From JBBIOI01 sp037443425 (GTDB lineage Bacteria > Desulfobacterota > BSN033 > UBA1163): 14,825 nucleotides of DNA. The position numbers and the translations under genes are program-made. Below the pieces are notes generated by a model, which ran no database searches, was not told the DNA's origin, and worked only from the letters and a program-made list of their open reading frames with translations. Position 1 is the stretch's first letter, and every line of letters starts with the position of its first letter. Below are positions 1 to 6,952 of this stretch, piece by piece. The DNA is taken from the NCBI GenBank assembly GCA_037443425.1, contig JBBIOI010000084.1:1-14825 (forward strand), given 5' to 3'.

Positions 1-2
1 TT

Positions 3-233
3 AATCCTGGTCTTTATATGAGTCGGCAGGAGTTGAAGGAGTCGTTTGATGTGGATGATACGAGGCTTGATGAGTTACTCATTTCTCTTGAGAGGAAGGG
101 TTTTGTTAAGATTTATAGGGATAAGAAAGGGATAGCATTGGCAAAGGCGACTTATGAGGGGTTAAGAAAGGCAAATCCATCGGATTATTATAAGTGGTTT
201 CCAAAGTGGGTAAGAAAAGAGAATATATTTTAA
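3..233 (+). CDS. C-terminal part of a small winged-helix-like protein (5' end outside the window)
   Basis: The frame is open to the left edge and reads Asn-Pro-Gly-Leu-Tyr before the first internal ATG at 18. No Shine-Dalgarno precedes that ATG, so the gene probably begins outside the window. The visible 76 residues look like a winged helix-turn-helix: MSRQELKESF, then a helix DTRLDELLISLERKGFV, then a short beta-like stretch VKIYRDKKGIALA. That pattern suits nucleic-acid or protein binding. The tail is aromatic and basic (YYKWFPKWVRKENIF). The gene ends 31 bases before the acyl-CoA synthetase start and may be cotranscribed with it. I do not recognise the family. A DNA-binding role is inferred only from the helix pattern. 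Confidence 0.55.
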   Translation, partial: NPGLYMSRQELKESFDVDDTRLDELLISLERKGFVKIYRDKKGIALAKATYEGLRKANPSDYYKWFPKWVRKENIF

Positions 234-264
234 TAATAAATATATTTTAGGAGAAAGAATTTTC

Positions 265-1815
265 ATGAATATTGTAGATGTTATTCTTAGCAATGCCAGA
301 AGGTATCCCGGAAAACCTGCCTTAATCTGTGGTGAAACACGTTTAACTTACAAAGAATTTAATGAGAGATGCAATAGGCTTGCAAATTCTTTTCTGTCCC
401 TTGGGGTAGGTGAGAATGAGCATTTTTCACTTCTTTCGAAGAATTGTCATATACATTTTGAATTGTTTTTTGCAGCTGCAAAGGCAGGAACTGTTTTTGT
501 GCCTCTGAATTATCGTTTATCCCCGCGAGAGCTAATTTATATAATAAACGATTCTGAATCAAAATGTCTTTTTTTTGCAAAAGAATATCTCCCTGTTGTC
601 AAATCCATTCGTAATGATTTAAAGGAAGTAAAGAATTATGTTTGTATCGATGGAAGCATAGAAGGATATCACTTTTATGAAGATGTCTTGAAAAATAGTG
701 ACTCTAAGGAGCCTGATTCTTCATTTATTAAGGAGGAAGACATAGTTTCGATATTTTATACAAGTGGAACGACAGGGTATCCAAAGGGGGCAATGATTTC
801 ACATAAAAATCGTGTCTCAGATATGATAAACCAGGTTACAGATAATGAATATATCGAACCAGAAGATATCCATTTAAACGTTGGACCTTTGTATCATATA
901 GGCGCACTTTCACAATCACAAGGGCATATATATAGGGGATGTACTGTTGTAATCTTAAAAGAGTTTGACCCAAAGAGGATCTATGAACTGATAGAAAAAG
1001 AAAAGATTAATTCTTTCTGGGCTGCGCCAACAATGATCCAGATGCTTCTTGATTATCCAGACAAAGATAAATATGATTTGAGTTCTGTTAAAACGATTAC
1101 CTATGCGGGTTCACCCATACCTATTGAACTGCTAAAAAGGGCAATTAATTTTTTTGGGGCGAATAAACTGATCCAGTTTTTCGGGATGACAGAGACAGGG
1201 CCTCAAATTTCTCATCTTAGAAGGAGAGATCATGTATCTGAAGGCACTGAAAAACAATTGAAACGTCTAAGATCAGTTGGAATTGAATGCCAGAATGTCC
1301 ATGTAAGAATAGTTGATGATAATGACCAAGATGTACCAACTGGACAGATTGGAGAGATTTTAGTCAAGAGTGATGGGGTAACCAGTGGATATTGGAAGAA
1401 GCCAGAAGATACTCAAAAGGCATTAAAAGATGGCTGGTTCCATACCGGGGATATGGGGTATCTTGATGAGGATCGTTATCTATATATTGTTGATCGGAAA
1501 AAGGACATGATTATTAGCGGGGGAGAAAATGTTTACTCTGCTGAGGTTGAAAATGTGCTCTGTATGCATCCTGCCGTATCAGAAGCTGCAGTAATCGGAG
1601 TTCCGCATGAAAAATGGGTTGAAACAGTAAAGGCTATTGTGGTTCTCAAGCCTGGTGCATCTGCCACAGAGGATGAGATTATTGAATTTTGCAAGAGGAA
1701 TTTGGCAAGCTATAAGAAGCCAACCTCTGTTGAATTTGTTGATGAGCTACCAAAGACAGCGTCTGGAAAGGTTCTAAAAAGAGAACTCCGAGAGAGATTC
1801 GGAGGAAGAAGATAG
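265..1815 (+). CDS. AMP-forming acyl-CoA synthetase (class I adenylate-forming ligase)
   Basis: This enzyme activates a carboxylic acid with ATP to an acyl-adenylate, then transfers the acyl group to CoA in the cytoplasm. At 516 residues it has normal length for the FadD/CaiC-like ligases. All core motifs are intact: the phosphate loop TSGTTGYPKG (166-175), the A5 motif GMTETG (307-312), GWFHTGD (390-396), the hinge region DRKKDMIISGGEN (410-422), and the C-terminal catalytic lysine in TASGK (Lys502). The start is supported by a TAGGAGAAAG ribosome binding site at about 249-258. The substrate cannot be read from the sequence; a fatty or aromatic/alicyclic acid is the usual choice. Its stop codon lies inside a 20-base palindrome shared with the converging gene. 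Only the small winged-helix-like gene lies upstream, so the context does not name the pathway. Confidence 0.93.
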   Translation: MNIVDVILSNARRYPGKPALICGETRLTYKEFNERCNRLANSFLSLGVGENEHFSLLSKNCHIHFELFFAAAKAGTVFVPLNYRLSPRELIYIINDSESKCLFFAKEYLPVVKSIRNDLKEVKNYVCIDGSIEGYHFYEDVLKNSDSKEPDSSFIKEEDIVSIFYTSGTTGYPKGAMISHKNRVSDMINQVTDNEYIEPEDIHLNVGPLYHIGALSQSQGHIYRGCTVVILKEFDPKRIYELIEKEKINSFWAAPTMIQMLLDYPDKDKYDLSSVKTITYAGSPIPIELLKRAINFFGANKLIQFFGMTETGPQISHLRRRDHVSEGTEKQLKRLRSVGIECQNVHVRIVDDNDQDVPTGQIGEILVKSDGVTSGYWKKPEDTQKALKDGWFHTGDMGYLDEDRYLYIVDRKKDMIISGGENVYSAEVENVLCMHPAVSEAAVIGVPHEKWVETVKAIVVLKPGASATEDEIIEFCKRNLASYKKPTSVEFVDELPKTASGKVLKRELRERFGGRR

Positions 1816-1831
1816 AAAAAATTTTTTCTAT
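1812..1831. repeat. 20-bp perfect palindrome holding both convergent stop codons
   Basis: The sequence ATAGAAAAAATTTTTTCTAT is a perfect palindrome. It contains the TAG stop of the acyl-CoA synthetase (1813-1815) and, on the other strand, the TAG stop of the DUF434-family gene (1828-1830). An A/T-only stem is weak, but the U-run in each transcript could help a bidirectional terminator. No GC-rich terminator lies nearby. Confidence 0.4.
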
Positions 1832-2481
1832 TTAAGTTTAATAATAGAAGAAAATCTTTCCATTTTTAAAATATCACCTGCTAAATCTACTACCTTTTGG
1901 CTTCTATCGATAATAGCCGTATCACTTGTTGCAATTATTCCCGGAAATCCAATCAATATATCTTCAGGGACCTTTATTGCAATTGCATCGCCAGATAATC
2001 CTTCCTTTTTTAAGAACCCTCTCACATCACTTGCTAATTCACCACTTCTGCTTATTGGTGAATCAAAAAGAAAGAGGGTATAATTTGGTTTTACTTTATT
2101 TAAAATCTTAAAGATAAGCTTTAGGGCTTTTATTGTGGTTTTAGATTTCTTATAATTTTTTGATAAACCTGAAATATCCCTTACAAAACCATCATTACCA
2201 AGTATAAGAGGTCTTTTAGAGATTCCTGCCTCCATTGTAATCAAGACATTATAGCCATCCACTGCCAGCGAGTTTCCTTTTAAGGCCTTTAACGAAATTT
2301 TCTTTTTCAAACGGTTCTTTGAATCTTTTTTAGAAAAGATCCCCCTATGAAGTAGATGACGTTGGCTCGAATCAAGTTGATATCTGTTACCGATAAGTTC
2401 TAAAGATGCCTTTCTTGGATATCCTCTATCCAGAAGATATTGAAAATCTTTTGCAGCCTTTTTAATCTCTAAATGTTTCAC
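1828..2481 (-). CDS. DUF434 / DUF5616-type protein, possible PIN/NYN-like nuclease
   Basis: This 217-residue protein resembles a family of unknown function found in archaea and scattered bacteria. Residues 3-50 match what I recall of DUF434 (AAKDFQYLLDRGYPRKASLE, then GNRYQL and a QR...HRG end). Residues about 70-210 fit the associated DUF5616 region. That second part has regularly spaced acidic motifs: AVDGYNVL (Asp75), LFLFDSP (Asp140) and ATSDTAIID (Asp187, Asp192). This resembles the acidic site of PIN/NYN ribonucleases, which is an inference by eye and not an established function. The start is GTG at 2481, preceded by no Shine-Dalgarno but by an extended -10 that would place transcription start on the GTG itself. 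An ATG at 2483 is out of frame. The linker (51-70) is rich in lysine. Confidence 0.8.
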   Translation of the reverse strand: MKHLEIKKAAKDFQYLLDRGYPRKASLELIGNRYQLDSSQRHLLHRGIFSKKDSKNRLKKKISLKALKGNSLAVDGYNVLITMEAGISKRPLILGNDGFVRDISGLSKNYKKSKTTIKALKLIFKILNKVKPNYTLFLFDSPISRSGELASDVRGFLKKEGLSGDAIAIKVPEDILIGFPGIIATSDTAIIDRSQKVVDLAGDILKMERFSSIIKLK

Positions 2482-2487
2482 ATTAAA

Positions 2488-2496
2488 ATTATATCA
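2488..2496 (-). promoter_or_regulatory. Extended -10 promoter of the DUF434-family gene
   Basis: On the minus strand the sequence reads TGATATAAT, a perfect extended -10 (TG, one base, TATAAT). No convincing -35 is visible 17 bases further up. Six bases separate the -10 from the GTG start, so the expected transcription start falls on or next to the start codon. This predicts a leaderless mRNA. Confidence 0.45.
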
Positions 2497-2540
2497 TTAA
2501 TTCAGGTATTTTTATATATAAATTCTATCCATTTCTTTCG

Positions 2541-2730
2541 ATTTTCATAGTGGGGGGAGGTGGGAACGACCCCACACTGTCATTGCGAAGTGAAGCCTAA
2601 GTAATCTATTTTCATTTCGAGTAAAGCAAGAGACCTATGAGATTGCCACGCCCTTCGGGCTCGCAATGACTGATAAAAAGGATTTTTGAACCCTACCTTC
2701 CCATCCTTTCAAAGACTTTTTCAGAGGTTT
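2541..2730 (-). repeat. MITE-like repeat, copy 1 (inverted relative to copies 2 and 3)
   Basis: This stretch fills most of the gap between 2482 and 2804. Its ends are imperfect inverted repeats: TGGGGGGAGGTGGG at 2551-2564, and CCCTACCTTCCCA at 2691-2703, which reads TGGGAAGGTAGGG on the other strand. About 153 bp lie between the outer ends, and outside them are conserved flanks (TTTTCATAG on the left, the 2706-2727 block on the right). Inside are a CATTGCGAG-type hairpin (2642-2667) and a degenerate second arm from 2579. Bases 2633-2671 are identical to the reverse complement of 12312-12350 (39 bases), and 2706-2727 to that of 12214-12235 (22 bases). There is no coding potential. Confidence 0.75.
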
Positions 2731-2742
2731 CTTAATATTTTA

Positions 2743-2770
2743 TTGACAATGAAAATTTATACTGTAAAAA
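2743..2770 (+). promoter_or_regulatory. Candidate promoter of the selenocysteine glutaredoxin gene
   Basis: A perfect -35 TTGACA (2743-2748) is followed after 16 bases by a weak -10, TAAAAA (2765-2770). A better TATAAA at 2771-2776 is too far away at 22 bases. The -35 lies just outside the repeat element, so the gene appears to have its own promoter. Confidence 0.4.
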
Positions 2771-2804
2771 TATAAATAAAAAATTAATATGGAGGGCGGG
2801 TTTT

Positions 2805-3065
2805 ATGGCTGAAGAAGAAATAAAAGTTTATACAACACCAACATGACCTTACTGTAGGATGGCAAAAGAGTTTCTTTTGCAGAAGGGTTATAAGTTTAAG
2901 GAATTCGATGTTACAAAAGATAGGGCTGCACTTGATGAAATGGTCAAAATATCAGGGGCTCGTGCAGTACCTGTAATTGCTGCATGTAATGAAGTCATGG
3001 TGGGGTTTGATCGTAATCGTTTGGAACAGATGTTAAGCTGTATAAAGCAGAGAAGCGAGATTTAA
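2805..3065 (+). CDS. Glutaredoxin-like selenoprotein with UPYC active site (in-frame TGA read as selenocysteine)
   Basis: This is a short glutaredoxin, 86 residues when the TGA at 2844-2846 is read through. A cytoplasmic thiol-disulfide reductase of this kind normally carries CPYC. Here the sequence is TTPT-U-PYC, with Sec at residue 14 and Cys at 17, exactly the first active-site cysteine. The rest is complete: beta strand IKVYTT, helix MAKEFLLQKGY (19-29), FKEFDV, the cis-proline motif AVPVI (54-58), and the C-terminal VGFDRNRLEQML (66-77) typical of YruB/NrdH-like glutaredoxins. The ATG at 2805 has a strong GGAGGG (2791-2796) 8 bases upstream. A SECIS-like hairpin lies right after the TGA. 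A caller treating TGA as stop would begin at ATG 2859, deleting the active site and leaving no ribosome binding site. TGA does end other genes here, such as the ABC permease, so a global code change is unlikely. Selenocysteine glutaredoxins are a known family. Confidence 0.88.
2844..2880 (+). promoter_or_regulatory. Sec-encoding TGA and bacterial SECIS-like hairpin
   Basis: The TGA codon (2844-2846) is followed by a perfect 7-bp stem, GCAAAAG (2862-2868) with CTTTTGC (2874-2880), closing the five-base loop AGTTT. The loop has a G at its second position followed by U, as in many bacterial SECIS loops bound by SelB. The loop starts 22 bases after the TGA, inside the 16-37 base window described for bacterial SECIS elements. 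The hairpin lies within the coding sequence, as expected in bacteria. Confidence 0.8.
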
Positions 3066-3078
3066 CCCTTTTTAAGCT

Positions 3079-5844
3079 TCAATTACTATATTGCCTAATT
3101 TTTTCCTTAAAAAATATCCAGTATAAGGTATAAGAGTCTTTAGAGGAGACAATTTTTTTAAGGTCTCCTTCAGCAACGATTCTTCCACCTCCTTCTCCTC
3201 CTTCTGGCCCTAAATCGATTATGTAATCTGCAAATTTAATAAGGTCAAGATTATGTTCTATAATGATAAGTGAATGGCCTTGATCAATAAGTTTTTGGAA
3301 TGTATTCAATAGGAGCTCAACATCAGCCATGTGAAGACCTGTTGTTGGTTCATCAAAGATAAAAAGATTTTCTCCCTTTGCTCCTTCAGCAATATATTTG
3401 GCTAACTTAAGCCTTTGGGATTCCCCTCCACTCAGGGTATTTGTAGATTGACCAAGTTTTAAATATCCAAGTCCAACTTCTTTTAATATCTGAAGTTTTG
3501 ATATTATTTTTGGGTGATCTTTGAAGAAAGAAATTGCTTCATCAATCGTCATTTCTAAGACTTCAGATATACTTTTATCTTTATATTTAATCTTTAGAAT
3601 TTCTGGTTTAAATCTTTTTCCTTCACAGGTTTCACAGGTAATGATTACATCTTCTAAAAATTGCATATCAAGTATCTGAAGGCCAGCCCCCTGACATGTT
3701 TCACATCGGCCTCCTACAGTATTAAAAGAGAAATGTCTTGTTTTAAGGCCAAGCCTCTTTGCATCACGGGTGCTGGCAAATATATCCCTTATATCTCCAA
3801 AGACCTTTATATATGTTGCAGGATTTGATCTTAGACTTTTTCCTATTGGAGATTGATCTACAAGTATGATATCATCTATCTGATCAAGACCTTCAATCGA
3901 ATCAAAAGCCCCCCTCTCAAATTCTTGATTACCATTTGTCTTAGCTCCTGCATACAAAATGTTATGAACCAAAGTTGTTTTTCCTGCCCCTGAAACTCCA
4001 GTTATACAAACCATTACGCCTAAAGGGATCTTAACATCTATCCCTTTAAGATTATGTTCCCTTGCGTTACGTATAATAATCCAACCCTTAAATTTATTCT
4101 TCTTCTTATAAATCTGTGGTATCCCATTTTTTAAATATCTTGCTGTAATAGATTCCTCGCTATTCAGAAAGGATTTAAGATCTCCTTGAAATATAATATT
4201 TCCTCCATTTATACCCGCTCCAGGGCCAAGATCAATAATTGTATCTGCCTCCCGAATAATATCAGGGTCATGTTCTACAATTACAACGGTATTTCCTGCC
4301 ATCTTTAATTGCTTAAGTGAATAGATGAGTCTTTTAGTGTCTCTTGGATGAAGTCCTATACTCGGTTCATCCAATACATAGAGTGTCTCTGTTAGTCCTG
4401 ATCCTAATGCCTTTGCAAGTGTTATCCTCTGATATTCACCATTTGAAAGTGTTCTTGTCTGTCTTGAAAGTGTAAGATATCCCAATCCAACATCAACCAT
4501 AAAGGTGAGTCTATTTTTAATCTCTATAAGGATACGTTCAGCTATCTTCTTCTTGTAATTACTGAGTTTTAAATTATTAAAGAATGCCTGAAGTTCAGTT
4601 ATTGACATTTCACATAGCTCGGCAATATTTTTCCCGTTTATTAAGACATTTAATGCCTCTCTCTTTAAACGTGAATTCTTGCAATCAGGACAGCTCGTAT
4701 AGGAACGATACTTACTGAGAAATACTCGATAATGGACTTTATATCTTTTCCCTTCCATCCAATCAAAAAAGCCTTTAAGACCTATGAATTCTCCTTTTCC
4801 GTTTAAAATAATATCTTTTTGATAATCACTTAGCTCTTGGAAGGGCTTTTGTGTAGGTATTCGATATCTCCGACATGCATCAAATAAATATTCATAAAGG
4901 TCTTGATATGCAGGCGTATTCCAGGGAGCAAATGGTTTTTCAGAGATAGTCTTTTTTGGATCAGGGATTACCTTCTTCCAATCTATACCAATAACCCTGC
5001 CAAATCCTTGACAAGTAGGGCAAGCCCCTATAGGGCTATTGAATGAGAATATAAGGGGATGAGGTTCAGTAAATATACTTCCACATTTAACACAGGAGAA
5101 ACTTCTCTTAAAATTAATCCTTTTCCCATCCTCTCCTATTACCTCAACCTTTCCATCACCGATTTGAAAACCACTTTGAATAGCCTCTGAAAGTCGTGAT
5201 CTATTGTCTTCATTTGGGATAAGACGATCAATCAAAACATTTATACTATCATATCTCTTAATTTCTGAGGAAGAAAGAGATGTCAAATCAATAATCTCTG
5301 AGTTTATCCAGATCCTAAAATAACCATTTTTTATAAGTTCTTTAATCTTAAAGTCTTTTTCTTCATTGGACTTAAATATAATAGTTGAGATTATTAATAT
5401 TTTTCTCCCTTGAAATTGATTCAATATATCCTCTACTGCACTCTCAACAGTATCACCTGATACCTTAATTCCACAATCAGGACAGTAAATCTCTCCTATC
5501 TTTGCGAATAAAAGCCTTAGGTAGTCATATATTTCAGAGGTTGTTCCAACAGTTGACCTAGCATTATTTACTGGATTCTTTTGCTCAATAGCAATTGCAG
5601 GTGGAATACCGTGTATTGACTCTACATCAGGCCGATCCATCTTTTCAAGGAACTGCCTTGCATAAGTAGAAAGGGATTCTATATAGCGTCTTTGGCCTTC
5701 CGCAAAAAGCGTGTCAAAAGCGAGTGTAGATTTCCCTGAGCCGGAAACCCCTGTAATAACGGTTAGTTTTCCTCTTGGAATTCTACATGTAATGTTTTTA
5801 AGATTGTGGGATTTTGCACCAATAACCTCAATAAATTGATCCAT
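3079..5844 (-). CDS. uvrA: UvrA-family excinuclease ATPase (divergent clade)
   Basis: UvrA is the DNA-damage-sensing ATPase of nucleotide excision repair and loads UvrB onto lesions. The protein has 921 residues from ATG 5844. The first ATPase half has Walker A GVSGSGKST (32-40), a UvrB-binding-like region between CPDC (about 121) and the first zinc module CVKC...CPTC (248-278), and signature LSNGEYQRI (about 465). The second half has Walker A GVSGAGKTT (about 616), zinc module CETC...CETC (714-740), signature LSGGESQRL (about 802) and FIFDEPTTGLH. Several blocks differ from standard UvrA: AIEQKNPVNNARSTVGT, a short insertion GFFDWMEGKRYKVHYRVFLS, MQFLEDV, and LSNGE instead of LSGGE. This suggests a second UvrA paralogue lineage. 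A TTG 45 bases further up (5889) would fall at the predicted transcription start, so the ATG is preferred. No clear Shine-Dalgarno is present. It converges on the glutaredoxin with a 13-base gap. Confidence 0.9.
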   Translation of the reverse strand: MDQFIEVIGAKSHNLKNITCRIPRGKLTVITGVSGSGKSTLAFDTLFAEGQRRYIESLSTYARQFLEKMDRPDVESIHGIPPAIAIEQKNPVNNARSTVGTTSEIYDYLRLLFAKIGEIYCPDCGIKVSGDTVESAVEDILNQFQGRKILIISTIIFKSNEEKDFKIKELIKNGYFRIWINSEIIDLTSLSSSEIKRYDSINVLIDRLIPNEDNRSRLSEAIQSGFQIGDGKVEVIGEDGKRINFKRSFSCVKCGSIFTEPHPLIFSFNSPIGACPTCQGFGRVIGIDWKKVIPDPKKTISEKPFAPWNTPAYQDLYEYLFDACRRYRIPTQKPFQELSDYQKDIILNGKGEFIGLKGFFDWMEGKRYKVHYRVFLSKYRSYTSCPDCKNSRLKREALNVLINGKNIAELCEMSITELQAFFNNLKLSNYKKKIAERILIEIKNRLTFMVDVGLGYLTLSRQTRTLSNGEYQRITLAKALGSGLTETLYVLDEPSIGLHPRDTKRLIYSLKQLKMAGNTVVIVEHDPDIIREADTIIDLGPGAGINGGNIIFQGDLKSFLNSEESITARYLKNGIPQIYKKKNKFKGWIIIRNAREHNLKGIDVKIPLGVMVCITGVSGAGKTTLVHNILYAGAKTNGNQEFERGAFDSIEGLDQIDDIILVDQSPIGKSLRSNPATYIKVFGDIRDIFASTRDAKRLGLKTRHFSFNTVGGRCETCQGAGLQILDMQFLEDVIITCETCEGKRFKPEILKIKYKDKSISEVLEMTIDEAISFFKDHPKIISKLQILKEVGLGYLKLGQSTNTLSGGESQRLKLAKYIAEGAKGENLFIFDEPTTGLHMADVELLLNTFQKLIDQGHSLIIIEHNLDLIKFADYIIDLGPEGGEGGGRIVAEGDLKKIVSSKDSYTLYWIFFKEKIRQYSN

Positions 5845-5872
5845 ATTTTTATTATAACATAAATATTTTCTA

Positions 5873-5921
5873 TGGTTTAACCAGAGCAATATGAAATCAT
5901 AACACTATACTTGTTAAACCA
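5873..5921. promoter_or_regulatory. Inverted repeat around the uvrA / ABC exporter promoters
   Basis: TGGTTTAAC (5873-5881) and GTTAAACCA (5913-5921) form a perfect 9-bp inverted repeat with a 31-base spacer. The spacer contains the extended -10 of uvrA, and the right arm overlaps the -35 of the exporter promoter. It may be a paired operator, or only chance in AT-rich DNA. It does not look like a LexA box that I know. Confidence 0.3.
5896..5904 (-). promoter_or_regulatory. Extended -10 promoter of uvrA
   Basis: On the minus strand the sequence TGTTATGAT fits an extended -10 (TG, one base, TATGAT). The only -35-like hexamer, TTGGTT, sits 15 bases above it, which is short. Transcription would start near 5889, giving a leader of about 45 bases before the ATG at 5844. 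Confidence 0.4.
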
Positions 5922-5940
5922 ACTTATTAGATGTTATAAA
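5911..5940 (+). promoter_or_regulatory. Promoter of the ABC exporter operon
   Basis: TTGTTA (5911-5916) is followed after 18 bases by TATAAA (5935-5940). A TG one base upstream of that hexamer makes an extended -10. The coding start at 5981 has a purine-rich AAAGGA about 8 bases upstream. The promoter is back to back with that of uvrA. Confidence 0.5.
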
Positions 5941-5980
5941 ATTACTAAATTTTTAAATTTAATCCGTAAAAGGATATAAA

Positions 5981-6952
5981 ATGGCTTTTGCTATTGATGC
6001 AAAAGAGATTTACAAGACATTTCGCTCAGGATGGATGGGCCATAGAAAGAAAGAGGCCCTTCAGGGTGTGAGTCTCAGGGTTGAAGAAGGTGAGATATTT
6101 GGTATTCTCGGACCAAATGGAGCTGGAAAAACAACATTTCTTTCTATACTTTCAACCCTTCTCCTTCCTGATCGCGGAAGAGTAATGATTTTCGGGATCG
6201 ATGGGATTAATGATGGACACAGGATAAGAGAAATGGTTAATATTTCAAGTGGGAATGCAAACTTTCTTTGGAGTATGACCGTAAGGGAGAATCTGAATTT
6301 CTATGGGATGCTTTATGGATTACCCAAAAAAGATCGAAAGGAAAAGGTAGAATCATTAATAAAGCTTTTTGAACTTCAAGATTATAAGGATGTGCCCTTT
6401 GATCAACTTTCTACTGGTTTAAAACAACGTCTATCTTTAGCCAAATCTTTACTGAACGATCCTTTACTACTCTTCTTAGATGAACCCACTGTAGGCCTTG
6501 ACCCAGATGTATCTGTTCGAATTAGAGAGATGATCCTATCCATTCATAAGGAAAGAAAAATAACTGTTCTTTTAACCACCCATAACATGAAAGAAGCTGA
6601 ATATCTATGTAATAGAATTGCGTTTCTAAAAGCAGGTAAGATATTGGCTATAGGAACCCCACAAGAACTAAAAAAGATGGTTCGTATTGGTGATATAATA
6701 AAGATTGAATACAATGGTCTAATTCAAGAAGATTATTTGTTACATATTGAAGGGATAATCAATTTTTCAATTTCTGGTAAAGTATGTGAAATCATCGTGG
6801 ATGATGGGGAAAAAAGACTTGGTCCTATCGTTTCAACGATCTCAAAATATGGAGTCCAAATTAATAGAGTAAATTTAGGACAAACGGATTTAGAAGATGT
6901 ATTCATCGAATTTGCAAAAGGCCCTGATTCAGATTTGGGCATTTGTGATTAA
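5981..6952 (+). CDS. ABC-2 type exporter, ATP-binding subunit
   Basis: This 323-residue protein is the nucleotide-binding subunit of a two-component ABC-2 exporter of the NodI/DrrA/CcmA type. It would sit on the cytoplasmic side of the membrane and power the permease encoded directly downstream. Motifs are Walker A GPNGAGKT (44-51), signature LSTGLKQRLSLA (143-154), Walker B LLLFLDEP (162-169), D-loop GLD, and switch His201 in TTHNM. The C-terminal 100 residues form the extra regulatory-type domain common to DrrA-like ATPases. The Q-loop is unusual: where the glutamine is expected, the sequence is NISSGNANFLWSMTVREN (87-104) with no Gln. The substrate is unknown. Candidates from the family include polysaccharides, lipids and drugs. 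Confidence 0.9.
   Translation: MAFAIDAKEIYKTFRSGWMGHRKKEALQGVSLRVEEGEIFGILGPNGAGKTTFLSILSTLLLPDRGRVMIFGIDGINDGHRIREMVNISSGNANFLWSMTVRENLNFYGMLYGLPKKDRKEKVESLIKLFELQDYKDVPFDQLSTGLKQRLSLAKSLLNDPLLLFLDEPTVGLDPDVSVRIREMILSIHKERKITVLLTTHNMKEAEYLCNRIAFLKAGKILAIGTPQELKKMVRIGDIIKIEYNGLIQEDYLLHIEGIINFSISGKVCEIIVDDGEKRLGPIVSTISKYGVQINRVNLGQTDLEDVFIEFAKGPDSDLGICD

Noticed and set aside
359..580. Minus-strand ORF inside the acyl-CoA synthetase gene
   Set aside because: It is a shadow of a well-supported gene with no family features. The same applies to 1926-2111, 6733-6942, 7953-8192, 9108-9320 and 13088-13273.
2844..2846. TGA as an ordinary nonsense mutation making a pseudogene
   Set aside because: It sits exactly at the active-site Cys position and is followed by a SECIS-like hairpin at proper distance, and the rest of the protein is intact. 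The alternative is kept as a refutation test.
2859..3065. 68-codon ORF starting at ATG 2859 as the glutaredoxin gene
   Set aside because: It lacks the first beta strand and the active site and has no ribosome binding site. The true start is ATG 2805 with an in-frame TGA.
3063..3081. Terminator between the glutaredoxin and uvrA genes
   Set aside because: Only a short AAGCTT palindrome and T-runs are visible; no stem of useful stability.
5845..5889. TTG start at 5889 for uvrA
   Set aside because: It would start at the predicted transcription start and add 15 residues not typical of UvrA; MDQFIEVIGAKSHNLKNI is the normal beginning.
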